Part shown: piece after piece, positions 14,541 through 20,807 of the stretch
Position numbering within the stretch: position 1 is the stretch's first letter
Layout: each line of letters starts with the position of its first letter
Assembly (NCBI GenBank): GCA_028694115.1
Contig: JAQUUB010000079.1
Coordinates: 1 to 20,807 of the forward strand
Source: Lachnospiraceae bacterium
GTDB taxonomy: Bacteria > Bacillota_A > Clostridia > Lachnospirales > Lachnospiraceae
Length of the DNA stretch: 20,807 nt
Reading direction: 5' to 3'
The notes under the pieces: model-generated
Told to the model about the DNA's origin: nothing
Databases searched by the model: none
What the model saw: the letters and a program-made list of their open reading frames with translations, nothing else
Position numbers and translations under genes: made by a program

Positions 14541-15125
14541 TTATTCTTTATAATCAAATAGTGTTTGTTGGAACTTTTCTAATGCCATTGAAAACGATAT
14601 GTACTGTTGCGCTTCATCTCCCGACAGTGTTTTTATTTTTTTCTCCAATTGATGTTTTTTCTCAATTAGCTTCATTGCCTTATATATTTCTTTAATTGGC
14701 CTCTTATTAAATTCAAAACCAATTTCTACCATATACCTTCCTGCCGGAGTTTTTGCGACAATATTTCCTTCATCATCTCTTTCAAGATTTGTATCAAAAT
14801 CATCTGTTGCCGGATCAACAAATCCCCTACCATCTACAAATTGAATATCCTTATTCTCTGACAGCCACTTGCCTGCTTTCTTCCGATTACATTCATAGCA
14901 AGAATAAACCAGGTTTGAATAATCATTTACCTTTTCAGGTGCTAATCTTTGAGGAATAAAATGATCCATTTCAAAAATATTTTTTGTAACTAATTCACTT
15001 TTACCACAATAACCACAGATTCTCCCAAAGTCTGCTCTTAGACTTTCTCTATATTTTCCATAAGGAGTCAACTGTTCCACTTGTTCTTTTCTTGAAATCT
15101 TTGTATCACCATGAACTCTACTCAC
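14541..15125 (-). CDS. HNH endonuclease, last gene of the candidate defence operon
   Basis: A 194-residue HNH-family nuclease. The beta-beta-alpha metal fold spans about residues 37-85: structural zinc pair CGYC (Cys37, Cys40), catalytic EMDHFIPQ (Asp54, His55), Asn71 in SNLVYSC and the second zinc pair CYEC (Cys76, Cys79) followed by NRKKAGKW. A Lys-rich coiled region follows (EKKHQLEKKIKTL). HNH enzymes cut or nick DNA, and this is the likely effector of the operon. The start is GTG 15125 with AAGGAG 6 bases upstream, 15 bases after the receiver-gene stop. I see no lost catalytic residue. RNA cleavage cannot be excluded. Confidence 0.88.
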   Translation of the reverse strand: MSRVHGDTKISRKEQVEQLTPYGKYRESLRADFGRICGYCGKSELVTKNIFEMDHFIPQRLAPEKVNDYSNLVYSCYECNRKKAGKWLSENKDIQFVDGRGFVDPATDDFDTNLERDDEGNIVAKTPAGRYMVEIGFEFNKRPIKEIYKAMKLIEKKHQLEKKIKTLSGDEAQQYISFSMALEKFQQTLFDYKE

Positions 15126-15140
15126 TTTTTTCTCCTTAGA

Positions 15141-15749
15141 TTACTTTTTCAATAAATCATCCAATTTCTCTAAAACACTATCCAACGTAGAACTTACCTT
15201 GGTTGTCAATAATTGTGATGAAATATCATCCACCTCGCCATATGATCTTAGGATTTTAAAAACCGATAACAATTCTTCTTCTTCCTGTGGCAAAATACTT
15301 CCATCTACCTTTTTCAGATAAAGCATGTCATATTTCAACTTATATTTGCTAAGATTATTTTTAAACACCTCTGTCGACTGCTTGATAACCCCACAAAACT
15401 CTTCAAACTCATCTCCTGACTTATCCATTTTACTTCTATCAAAAATACAATTTTGAACCACTTTATTTTCATTTACTGATGAATCTGTATAACTAGTTAA
15501 AATCATACATGGTAATCCTGGTAACTCATCATTCAAATAAGAAAATAACTCCGTTCCAACAAAACTATATTGTCCTCCAAGCTGATAATCTATCATCATA
15601 CACTCAATGTGCTCTTCAACAATCCATTTTTTGATGGTCTCCATATTGCCTTTTGGCGCAATTTTCATCTCAATATCACGTCGAGATAACCTCTTTATAT
15701 AATCAGACAGCACATCGTTTTCATCATCAATATATCCAACTGTATACAT
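15141..15749 (-). CDS. Receiver-domain protein without DNA-binding output
   Basis: A 202-residue protein with a CheY-like receiver domain in about the first 110 residues. The phosphorylation apparatus is complete: Asp8-Asp9 (YIDDEN), phospho-acceptor Asp54 (MMIDYQL), Thr85 (MILTS) and Lys107 (RSKMDK). The remaining 90 residues are predicted helical and end in EEELLSVFKILRSYG and a Leu-rich coil; no helix-turn-helix or enzymatic domain is visible. It sits between the kinase-like ATPase (13-base gap) and the HNH nuclease (15-base gap), so I infer that it relays a phosphorylation signal to the nuclease. ATG 15749 has GGAGG upstream. Confidence 0.85.
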   Translation of the reverse strand: MYTVGYIDDENDVLSDYIKRLSRRDIEMKIAPKGNMETIKKWIVEEHIECMMIDYQLGGQYSFVGTELFSYLNDELPGLPCMILTSYTDSSVNENKVVQNCIFDRSKMDKSGDEFEEFCGVIKQSTEVFKNNLSKYKLKYDMLYLKKVDGSILPQEEEELLSVFKILRSYGEVDDISSQLLTTKVSSTLDSVLEKLDDLLKK

Positions 15750-15762
15750 AGCTATCCTCCAA

Positions 15763-18036
15763 TCATTTTCTTAGTGAGATTGTAGCATAAAAACCTGAAT
15801 TTGTCTTTATGTTCTTATCCAAGTCTATTTTTCCTCTATATTCAAGTACAGTGTTATTTACAATCCACATTCCCATTCCAGTTCCAATTAATTCTCCAGA
15901 TGCATCACGTTTACTTGTTTCAAATGCTTGCAATATTTTTCCTGGGTTAGCTTTATATTTTTCTATTAACCCTGCACCTGTGTCTGAATAATCAATACAA
16001 ACACACTCTTCGTTTTCTGATATTTTAATTATTATATTCTTTTTTTCTATAGATATTCTTTCCAAGGACGCCACACTATTTGTTACTAAATTATTGATTA
16101 TTGTTTCTATTTCAAACGGAAAGCATCTTAATACTATTTCCTCTCCATTCAAATTTTCAAAAATTATATGTATACCTTTATTCAATAATGTTTGATTCCA
16201 TGATTCTGATAAGCTCGAAATAGCCTTGGCAATATCTACCTTTCTTCTCCTGCGTTTATCGCTTTTTACGGATTCTATTGTAACCTGGAACCACGAAGTA
16301 AATGCTTCCCTCACACTGTCAGCTTGATTAATATACTCCCCCGCTTCTTCAATGTCATGATATTGATCTATTGCCTCTTTAGCCATAGCTATTTTCATGT
16401 TTAATTTGTGCGTTAGCGTTTTAAATTCATGAATATAAGTATTTGTAACAATACCAGTTGTAGCCAATGCTCTAAGCATCTTTAATTCATTCTGCAACTC
16501 CTCAATCTGTTCATCTTTAGCATCAATTACTTTCTGTGCCTCTTCTGGATCGACACCTAAATTTCTTCTTTCATTAGAGCTTGTATTGTCAGTTGTTATC
16601 TTTTCATTTTCCTTTTTTTGTTCTGCTTTTTCCCTAATTTTTTTTTCTATAGTCTCTGTTTGATGGGTATTTTCGTAGAGCACATTAAGCCTGCGACAAA
16701 CATATTGTCTGTCCTTTTCTAGTTCTTCTAGCATTTTTAATGTGAATTCTTTCAGTAATTGAAATTCTTTTGTCTCAACAATTCCTTCTCTATTTGATTG
16801 ATCTGGTAACGAAATATTCATTCTGGATATAAATATAGAGCCTAACATTTGATCTGCGCTTACACGCCAAATACCTTTTTCAGTACCAACACCAGCTGGT
16901 GATGCATTTTTTCTTCGTGCCAATTGTAACCAATCAAATGATGATGATTTTGGATCTCCGTAGGGTCTAACCCTAAAACTATCCCTATATATCTTTAGCC
17001 CTCCAAAGCTGTCTCGTACGTCAATGCGTCCTGATACGTCTTTCTGATAAAAGCGCTCTCGATCTCTACTCGATGTATTAATTTTCGAGAAATATAATAC
17101 GCCTTTAAAATATCCGATAGAATTGCTTTGATCAGAAACAATATCTTTAAAGAAACAATTTTTCTCTATTGCTTTTCCATGAAAATATTCTTTTTCCTCC
17201 AACAATCCAGCTTCCGACAAAATAATATCCTCATTACTGCCAAAGTCAAATTCATCACGATAAATCTTGTAGCTTACATCTTGCCTATCTTCTCTATTCC
17301 CAACTTCATATTCAATTTTATAATCATATGAAAATGCATCGACACTGCTAAATACTTCTGCATCTCCAATACTCGTTGTATTGTCAAAACAATAAATCTT
17401 ATATATTTCCTCTAATTCATACGGGATTAAACTTGATAAATTTTCTCTAATTTTTTTCACCAACGTTTCATCCCATTTGTCATGTAAATGTGACAATTTA
17501 AAAATAGTTCCATTTTTCTTCCAAGCTCGCTCTATTAGCTTTTGAACCTCTTGATTACTGCTTTCACATATAAACTCTTCAAATGCCATATGAACAGTTT
17601 CTATATCTGCCGTTACTTCTGTGATATTCCTATCACCTTTAAATTGTGACCAATCAACTTTCCACATAACTTTAGTGCTATTCTGCTTTGTTCCCGTGAG
17701 CATTGTACATTGTTCAGCTATGCGATCTAGTGCAAATCTACCAATTCCTTTTGCACCGGTTTGTATTCTTCCAGAACTAGTTACATATGTTTTCTTTTTT
17801 GAAGATCTTCCAATTGTCATCCAATGTTTTGAGATAATATCTTCTGTCATCCCAACACCATTATCTGCAAGATATAAGACATCTGAATTTTCATCATAAT
17901 ATAAAAGACAAACAGATGCATCTGCATCATATGTATTCTTTATCAATTCAATTACAGCACCTTCCAACTTAGAAACATTTTCTCTTCCGATTAATCGTGC
18001 TGTATACGCATCTACATTAAATGGTACTTTTGCCAT
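15763..18036 (-). CDS. Dual GHKL ATPase: Hsp90/MutL-like N-terminus and histidine-kinase-like C-terminus
   Basis: A 757-residue cytoplasmic protein. The N-terminal module (about 1-230) is a full Hsp90/MutL-type ATP fold: Glu30 and Asn34 in IELIKNTYDADA, ADNGVGM (57-63) and the lid TGAKGIGRF (93-101). A transducer-like middle follows, then a charged coiled coil (about 470-525). The C-terminal half looks like a sensor kinase: a DHp-like helix with candidate phospho-acceptor His536 (NTYIHEFKTLTHKL), N box LVTNS (Asn653), G1 DTGAG (685-689) and G2 GTGMGM (718-723). No transmembrane or extracellular sensor exists. The gene lies 15 bases after the methyltransferase and 13 before the receiver gene. 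ATG 18036 has GGAGGG 6 bases upstream. I infer it senses DNA state or a protein and signals to the receiver. Confidence 0.87.
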   Translation of the reverse strand: MAKVPFNVDAYTARLIGRENVSKLEGAVIELIKNTYDADASVCLLYYDENSDVLYLADNGVGMTEDIISKHWMTIGRSSKKKTYVTSSGRIQTGAKGIGRFALDRIAEQCTMLTGTKQNSTKVMWKVDWSQFKGDRNITEVTADIETVHMAFEEFICESSNQEVQKLIERAWKKNGTIFKLSHLHDKWDETLVKKIRENLSSLIPYELEEIYKIYCFDNTTSIGDAEVFSSVDAFSYDYKIEYEVGNREDRQDVSYKIYRDEFDFGSNEDIILSEAGLLEEKEYFHGKAIEKNCFFKDIVSDQSNSIGYFKGVLYFSKINTSSRDRERFYQKDVSGRIDVRDSFGGLKIYRDSFRVRPYGDPKSSSFDWLQLARRKNASPAGVGTEKGIWRVSADQMLGSIFISRMNISLPDQSNREGIVETKEFQLLKEFTLKMLEELEKDRQYVCRRLNVLYENTHQTETIEKKIREKAEQKKENEKITTDNTSSNERRNLGVDPEEAQKVIDAKDEQIEELQNELKMLRALATTGIVTNTYIHEFKTLTHKLNMKIAMAKEAIDQYHDIEEAGEYINQADSVREAFTSWFQVTIESVKSDKRRRRKVDIAKAISSLSESWNQTLLNKGIHIIFENLNGEEIVLRCFPFEIETIINNLVTNSVASLERISIEKKNIIIKISENEECVCIDYSDTGAGLIEKYKANPGKILQAFETSKRDASGELIGTGMGMWIVNNTVLEYRGKIDLDKNIKTNSGFYATISLRK

Positions 18037-18051
18037 CGTTTGCCCTCCTAT

Positions 18052-19470
18052 TTAAAATCTATATTCTTTAATATCATCTACAGATATTCTGTACGATGTT
18101 GGTGTAGTTGGTGTTCCATATGTTTTTATGTAATCATAAAATTCTTTACTTTCTAATATTTGCTTAGCCTGATCCAAAGTCATTATGGAATTTTTCGCAC
18201 ACTTAACAAAATATCCTGCATATGGAATCATGTTTTCTGATGCCTGACATACAGATACATTATTGGTAATCACCATAGGTATTACCAATTTTTTTCCAAA
18301 CACTCTATTGATTGCCTGACTTCTTCCATATTCAAACCATAAAGCATTTTTATCACTTTTTCTATTATTTAATTCGGTTATATACGTTTTCAAATAGTTT
18401 GTTGCATTTGGAAATTTTTTTTCAAAATCATTCTTTAAATAATGATCAACCATGCCATTTTCAACTTTATACGGAAATATTATAACCGTAGTATTATCAG
18501 CATTTTTCTTTGTTTTATTATGACTTTTTGTGCTTATTGCCGGAAAGACAATTTGCTTTTCAATTGGCTTTCCATTTACATAATAGTAATTCCCTCTTAA
18601 ATTAAAACTTTCAATCACGTAGGCCTTATTAAAAAGTGTTGCTACACTATTACATACATCAAAGTAATCACCAAATCTCTCTTCGCCGATTCCTTCTTCA
18701 TCAACAAACTTCCACTTACCCTTTAAATTAGCACATGGAATTCTTCGTTTACTCTTATTTAGCATTCCATGATATTCAAAATTCTTCTTATTCTGTTTAT
18801 TTTCCATCAAAAGAATTACAGAAGACGTTATTGCATCCGGAAAAACTTTAATTCCTGTATAATCATAAATTCCTGTGATAAATGAAGCCATATATTCTCT
18901 TAATTTATTTGCAAATTTATTTTTTATTACACTATAGGGCACAAGATATATAAGTTTCCCATTTTTTTCCAATGACTTAATGCTTGCCTCTATAAAAGCA
19001 TAACTATAGTCGAATCGACCTTCCTCACATGACAGAAAATTCTCTTTTAAATGCAATCTATCACTTTCTGATAAATCATGATATGTAATATATGGTGGAT
19101 TTCCAATAATATAATCATACTTTTCAATTGGCTGCTTTAAAAAATCCTTATTCTGTATATTCCACTTTACATGTTCAAATCCCATTTTACGGGCAATTTT
19201 GTCCAATTTAATTCTACAAAGTTTTATTTTACTATTGTCAATCTCATAAGCGACAATATCACGTTCCATCCCATCCAAGATTTTATCTTCACTTATTTTT
19301 TTCCTTCGTGCATCTTTTATATAGATTTTCACAATCTCTATTAATATATTTCCTTCTCCACAAGAGTTTTCTAAAACACGCTTTCCGAATACATTTTCTT
19401 TATATTTTGCATATTTTAACATTTGACTCACGTATTCTTTAGGAGTAGGAATTTGACAATTATTCACCAT
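18052..19470 (-). CDS. N6-adenine DNA methyltransferase, TaqI/Eco57I-like
   Basis: A 472-residue class I, gamma-type adenine methyltransferase. Motif X/I appears as IPTPKEYVSQML (7-18) and LENSCGEGN (33-41, SAM binding), with YEID (75-78) as motif II. The catalytic motif IV is NPPY (124-127), preceded by YDYIIG. The C-terminal target-recognition region contains FEYGRSQAINRVFGKKLVIP, typical of TaqI-like methyltransferases that carry their own specificity. It is not a fused restriction-methylase: no nuclease motif is visible. ATG 19470 has AAGGT upstream and the gene is first in the four-gene operon, so methylation of host sites probably protects them from the operon's HNH nuclease. Confidence 0.9.
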   Translation of the reverse strand: MVNNCQIPTPKEYVSQMLKYAKYKENVFGKRVLENSCGEGNILIEIVKIYIKDARRKKISEDKILDGMERDIVAYEIDNSKIKLCRIKLDKIARKMGFEHVKWNIQNKDFLKQPIEKYDYIIGNPPYITYHDLSESDRLHLKENFLSCEEGRFDYSYAFIEASIKSLEKNGKLIYLVPYSVIKNKFANKLREYMASFITGIYDYTGIKVFPDAITSSVILLMENKQNKKNFEYHGMLNKSKRRIPCANLKGKWKFVDEEGIGEERFGDYFDVCNSVATLFNKAYVIESFNLRGNYYYVNGKPIEKQIVFPAISTKSHNKTKKNADNTTVIIFPYKVENGMVDHYLKNDFEKKFPNATNYLKTYITELNNRKSDKNALWFEYGRSQAINRVFGKKLVIPMVITNNVSVCQASENMIPYAGYFVKCAKNSIMTLDQAKQILESKEFYDYIKTYGTPTTPTSYRISVDDIKEYRF

Positions 19471-19490
19471 TTTATACCTTCTATAATTCC

Positions 19491-19591
19491 CAATGTCATT
19501 TTGTTAAGCAATTTCAAAGTAAATATCAATGGTTTTCTATTATTCATAGACACTGTTTTCAAAAGAAAAAGAACTTTTCTAAATGACATTG
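19491..19591. repeat. 11-bp inverted repeat flanking the methyltransferase promoter
   Basis: CAATGTCATTT (19491-19501) and AAATGACATTG (19581-19591) are perfect inverted copies 79 bases apart, with the operon promoter between them. The left copy lies in the predicted leader. They look like paired protein-binding sites or a repression loop. Confidence 0.6.
19534..19562 (-). promoter_or_regulatory. Promoter of the methyltransferase operon
   Basis: On the minus strand TTGAAA (19562-19557), 17 bases, TAGAAA (19539-19534). The predicted leader is about 57 bases to the ATG at 19470. Confidence 0.5.
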
Positions 19592-19632
19592 AATTTGATT
19601 GTGTAACCTTGAATTGATTAAATAAAAGCAGT

Positions 19633-19824
19633 TTAAACCAAGGCGATATCCAAGGTTAAACATCTCTTTGCTAACTGCAACATCATTAATTCTGTATCTG
19701 CTATTGTCTCGTATGTAGTATACCATTCATCTGTATTATTGGATGAATACTTCGCACTGTTCAGTATTGAATTGCCATTTTTATGCAATTTGTCGACCTT
19801 CTCTTCTTTTGTCTTATCCTTCAT
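19633..19824 (-). pseudogene. N-terminal remnant of an EcoRI-type adenine methyltransferase
   Basis: The frame from ATG 19824 encodes 63 residues. Residues 16-43 (NGNSILNSAKYSSN, then NTDEWYTTYETIAD) match the conserved N-terminus I know from the EcoRI-family adenine methyltransferases of clostridial mobile elements (.N.DEWYT.Y.DI..EL). The sequence then departs into TELMMLQLAKRCLTLDIALV and stops, where intact proteins continue for over 250 residues with the catalytic motif. It is a truncated gene between the RHH gene and the intact methyltransferase, and suggests that the present operon replaced or was inserted beside an older one. Confidence 0.6.
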
Positions 19825-19852
19825 GTTATATTCTCTTTTCAAGACGCTTGTT

Positions 19853-20044
19853 TTATTTCTTTTGACCTAATTCATTAAGTTTTCTTTGCTTTTCTCGATA
19901 ATCACAAAAATAAGAATCCAATGCTCTTTCCACAACAATAGTTTTGGTTTGACCTGCATCCTGACATATTTCTTTCAATTGTTCATAAATTGTATTCTCA
20001 ATACAAACATTCAAATAAGTTCCGTTCTTTTTTGCTCTAGCCAT
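19853..20044 (-). CDS. Ribbon-helix-helix (CopG/Arc-like) small regulator
   Basis: A 63-residue protein starts at ATG 20044. It has the design of a ribbon-helix-helix DNA-binding protein: basic start MARAKKNGTYLNVCIENTIY (beta strand TYLNVCI), helix EQLKEICQDAG, turn and second helix QTKTIVVERALDSYF, then a charged tail. Such proteins act as antitoxins or plasmid/element repressors and bind their own promoter. AGAGGT lies upstream, and a consensus promoter is 50 bases before. The next frame downstream (19824) is a broken methyltransferase, so its original partner may be lost. Confidence 0.72.
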   Translation of the reverse strand: MARAKKNGTYLNVCIENTIYEQLKEICQDAGQTKTIVVERALDSYFCDYREKQRKLNELGQKK

Positions 20045-20093
20045 ATACCATTACCTCTTATGAATCAATTTTAAATTCATCTTACTTTTTGTA

Positions 20094-20122
20094 ATTGTAC
20101 CACGAGTAACTACTTAATTCAA
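20094..20122 (-). promoter_or_regulatory. Promoter of the ribbon-helix-helix gene
   Basis: On the minus strand TTGAAT (20122-20117), 17 bases, TACAAT (20099-20094), about 50 bases before ATG 20044. Confidence 0.65.
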
Positions 20123-20248
20123 TTATTTACCACCTAATATTTTTCTACATTCTACACTATACAGAGCTGTTCCCTGCCCTGTCTCCTTTCGACAATAAAT
20201 TATCTCCGTTTTAACAATCTTCTCCGCAGCATTCTTCAAATTGTTCAT
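20123..20248 (-). CDS. Small ORF of unknown function (41 aa)
   Basis: A 41-codon frame from ATG 20248 to TAA 20123 encodes MNNLKNAAEKIVKTEIIYC and then RKETGQGTALYSVECRKILG. It has an amphipathic helix and a beta hairpin-like end. The ribosome binding site is weak (GGGG four bases away). The stop lies one base before the -35 box of the RHH gene, so the two could be linked. It may equally be the tail of a larger broken gene: the frame is also open for some codons upstream. Confidence 0.35.
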   Translation of the reverse strand: MNNLKNAAEKIVKTEIIYCRKETGQGTALYSVECRKILGGK

Positions 20249-20350
20249 CAACCCCAAAATCCATACTTTAAAGAAATCCAAACTTTTACGCAGATATGCG
20301 GAAAAATAAAGCGATGTGCAGAAAAAAGTTTGGAATTCTTTTTACAGTTT

Positions 20351-20497
20351 CTATTTCTTGAATCCGCAGAAGTCTGTTAGTGTACCGCTCTTGTTCTTCC
20401 ATTTCTTGGGGACTGTTTTCTGATTTTCATCTTCCAATGTAGCCAATGCTTTTATCTTGTCCTCGTTTGTGATATCCAGATAGTAGTTATGTAAAGT
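20351..20497 (-). pseudogene. C-terminal coding remnant of an unknown gene
   Basis: An open frame with no start codon reads NYYLDITNEDKIKALATLED, then ENQKTVPKKWKNKSGTL, then TDFCGFKK and TAG at 20351. Composition and charge look protein-like, while the region upstream of 20498 is closed by stops. I read it as the end of a gene from a mobile element; the family is not recognised. Confidence 0.35.
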
Positions 20498-20609
20498 TTA
20501 ATTCATTTCGTCAGTAGATTTCATCATTTCTGCTTGATTTACTTGTCATAATACTCCTTGATACTAATAGGGTGCAGAGTGCACTGCTATTACACAAGGA
20601 GGTCTTGCG

Positions 20610-20750
20610 ATGAAAGAGCAGATCAAAGTCAATTACTTTGAAGAACTTATTCCTATTATTCAGAAATTACACATTCCCTCTTGTTATTCGGCATTTTATG
20701 TGCCTCAGATTTTTATGTTTTCATGCAAATTAAAAGAAGGTACTAGATAA
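20610..20750 (+). CDS. Short ORF of unknown function (46 aa), possibly a truncated gene
   Basis: ATG 20610 has AAGGAGGT 8 bases upstream, one of the best ribosome binding sites in the window. The product is MKEQIKVNYFEELIPIIQKL, then HIPSCYSAFYVPQIFMFSCK, then LKEGTR, ending in TAG-adjacent TAA at 20750. The last codons form the left arm of a 17-bp inverted repeat. The start looks like that of a larger protein, so truncation by an element end is plausible. Confidence 0.45.
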   Translation: MKEQIKVNYFEELIPIIQKLHIPSCYSAFYVPQIFMFSCKLKEGTR

Positions 20751-20797
20751 ATTATTCTGATGCATTATGCGGCAGATTGTTTTATCCAGTACCTTCT
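20735..20797. repeat. 17-bp imperfect inverted repeat at the right edge
   Basis: AGAAGGTACTAGATAAA (20735-20751) and TTTATCCAGTACCTTCT (20781-20797) pair with one mismatch around a 29-base loop. It could be a terminator, or an element end, with the T-rich side reading onto the minus strand. Confidence 0.65.
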
Positions 20798-20807
20798 TGT
20801 GTTATCA

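Noticed and set aside
14144..14557. Minus-strand frame of 137 codons as a real gene
   Set aside because: TTG start without a ribosome binding site, overlap with the HNH gene end, no recognisable domain and a palindrome-rich sequence beneath it.
18052..19470. Type IIG fused restriction-methylation enzyme
   Set aside because: At 472 residues it has only methyltransferase and target-recognition regions; no nuclease motif precedes the SAM-binding motif.
1..20807. CRISPR array, tRNA or rRNA genes
   Set aside because: I saw no regularly spaced repeats and no tRNA cloverleaf or rRNA signature on either strand.

Overview
The window looks like a chromosomal segment of a low-to-middle GC anaerobic Firmicute, most likely a gut Lachnospiraceae or close relative. 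I infer this from the GuaA and GlmS protein sequences, strong AGGAGG-type ribosome binding sites, frequent TTG/GTG starts and many remnants of clostridial-type mobile elements. No species call is justified from sequence reading alone.

Positions 1 to about 10.0 kb are mostly housekeeping or core genes. They comprise guaA (GMP synthase, minus, running off the left edge), a small conserved-looking protein plus a NUDIX hydrolase (plus), a truncated XRE regulator, a VanZ-like membrane protein and glmS (minus). These are followed by a receiver-only response regulator, an XRE regulator with a strong terminator, an ArsC/Spx-like protein, an orphan CheW with an unlisted 58-residue membrane protein upstream, a flavodoxin-like protein and an AlkZ-related-like protein.

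From about 10.0 to 12.7 kb the DNA is scarred. It holds a frameshifted gene of unknown function, an N-terminal fragment of an insertion-sequence transposase with 15-bp inverted repeats, a 22-residue truncated gene, a TTG-started deaminase-fold (toxin-like) gene with a structured leader, and an IS21 IstA fragment.

From 12.7 to 20.3 kb lies an AT-rich defence island. On the plus strand is a two-gene unit resembling Kiwa (KwaA-like four-helix membrane protein, TTG start; KwaB/DUF4868-like protein) under a promoter whose -35 box sits in a palindrome. Converging on it from the minus strand is a tight four-gene operon with 13-15 base gaps: a TaqI/Eco57I-like adenine methyltransferase, a 757-residue protein with two GHKL ATPase modules (Hsp90/MutL-like at the N-terminus, histidine-kinase-like at the C-terminus), a receiver-domain protein with an intact phosphorylation site but no DNA-binding domain, and an HNH nuclease. 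I read this as a candidate restriction-modification system wired through a two-component-like relay; I do not know an established name for it. Its promoter is flanked by perfect 11-bp inverted repeats. Upstream are a ribbon-helix-helix protein, the remnant of an EcoRI-type methyltransferase and other small or broken genes. The window ends in a 46-codon ORF capped by a 17-bp imperfect inverted repeat.
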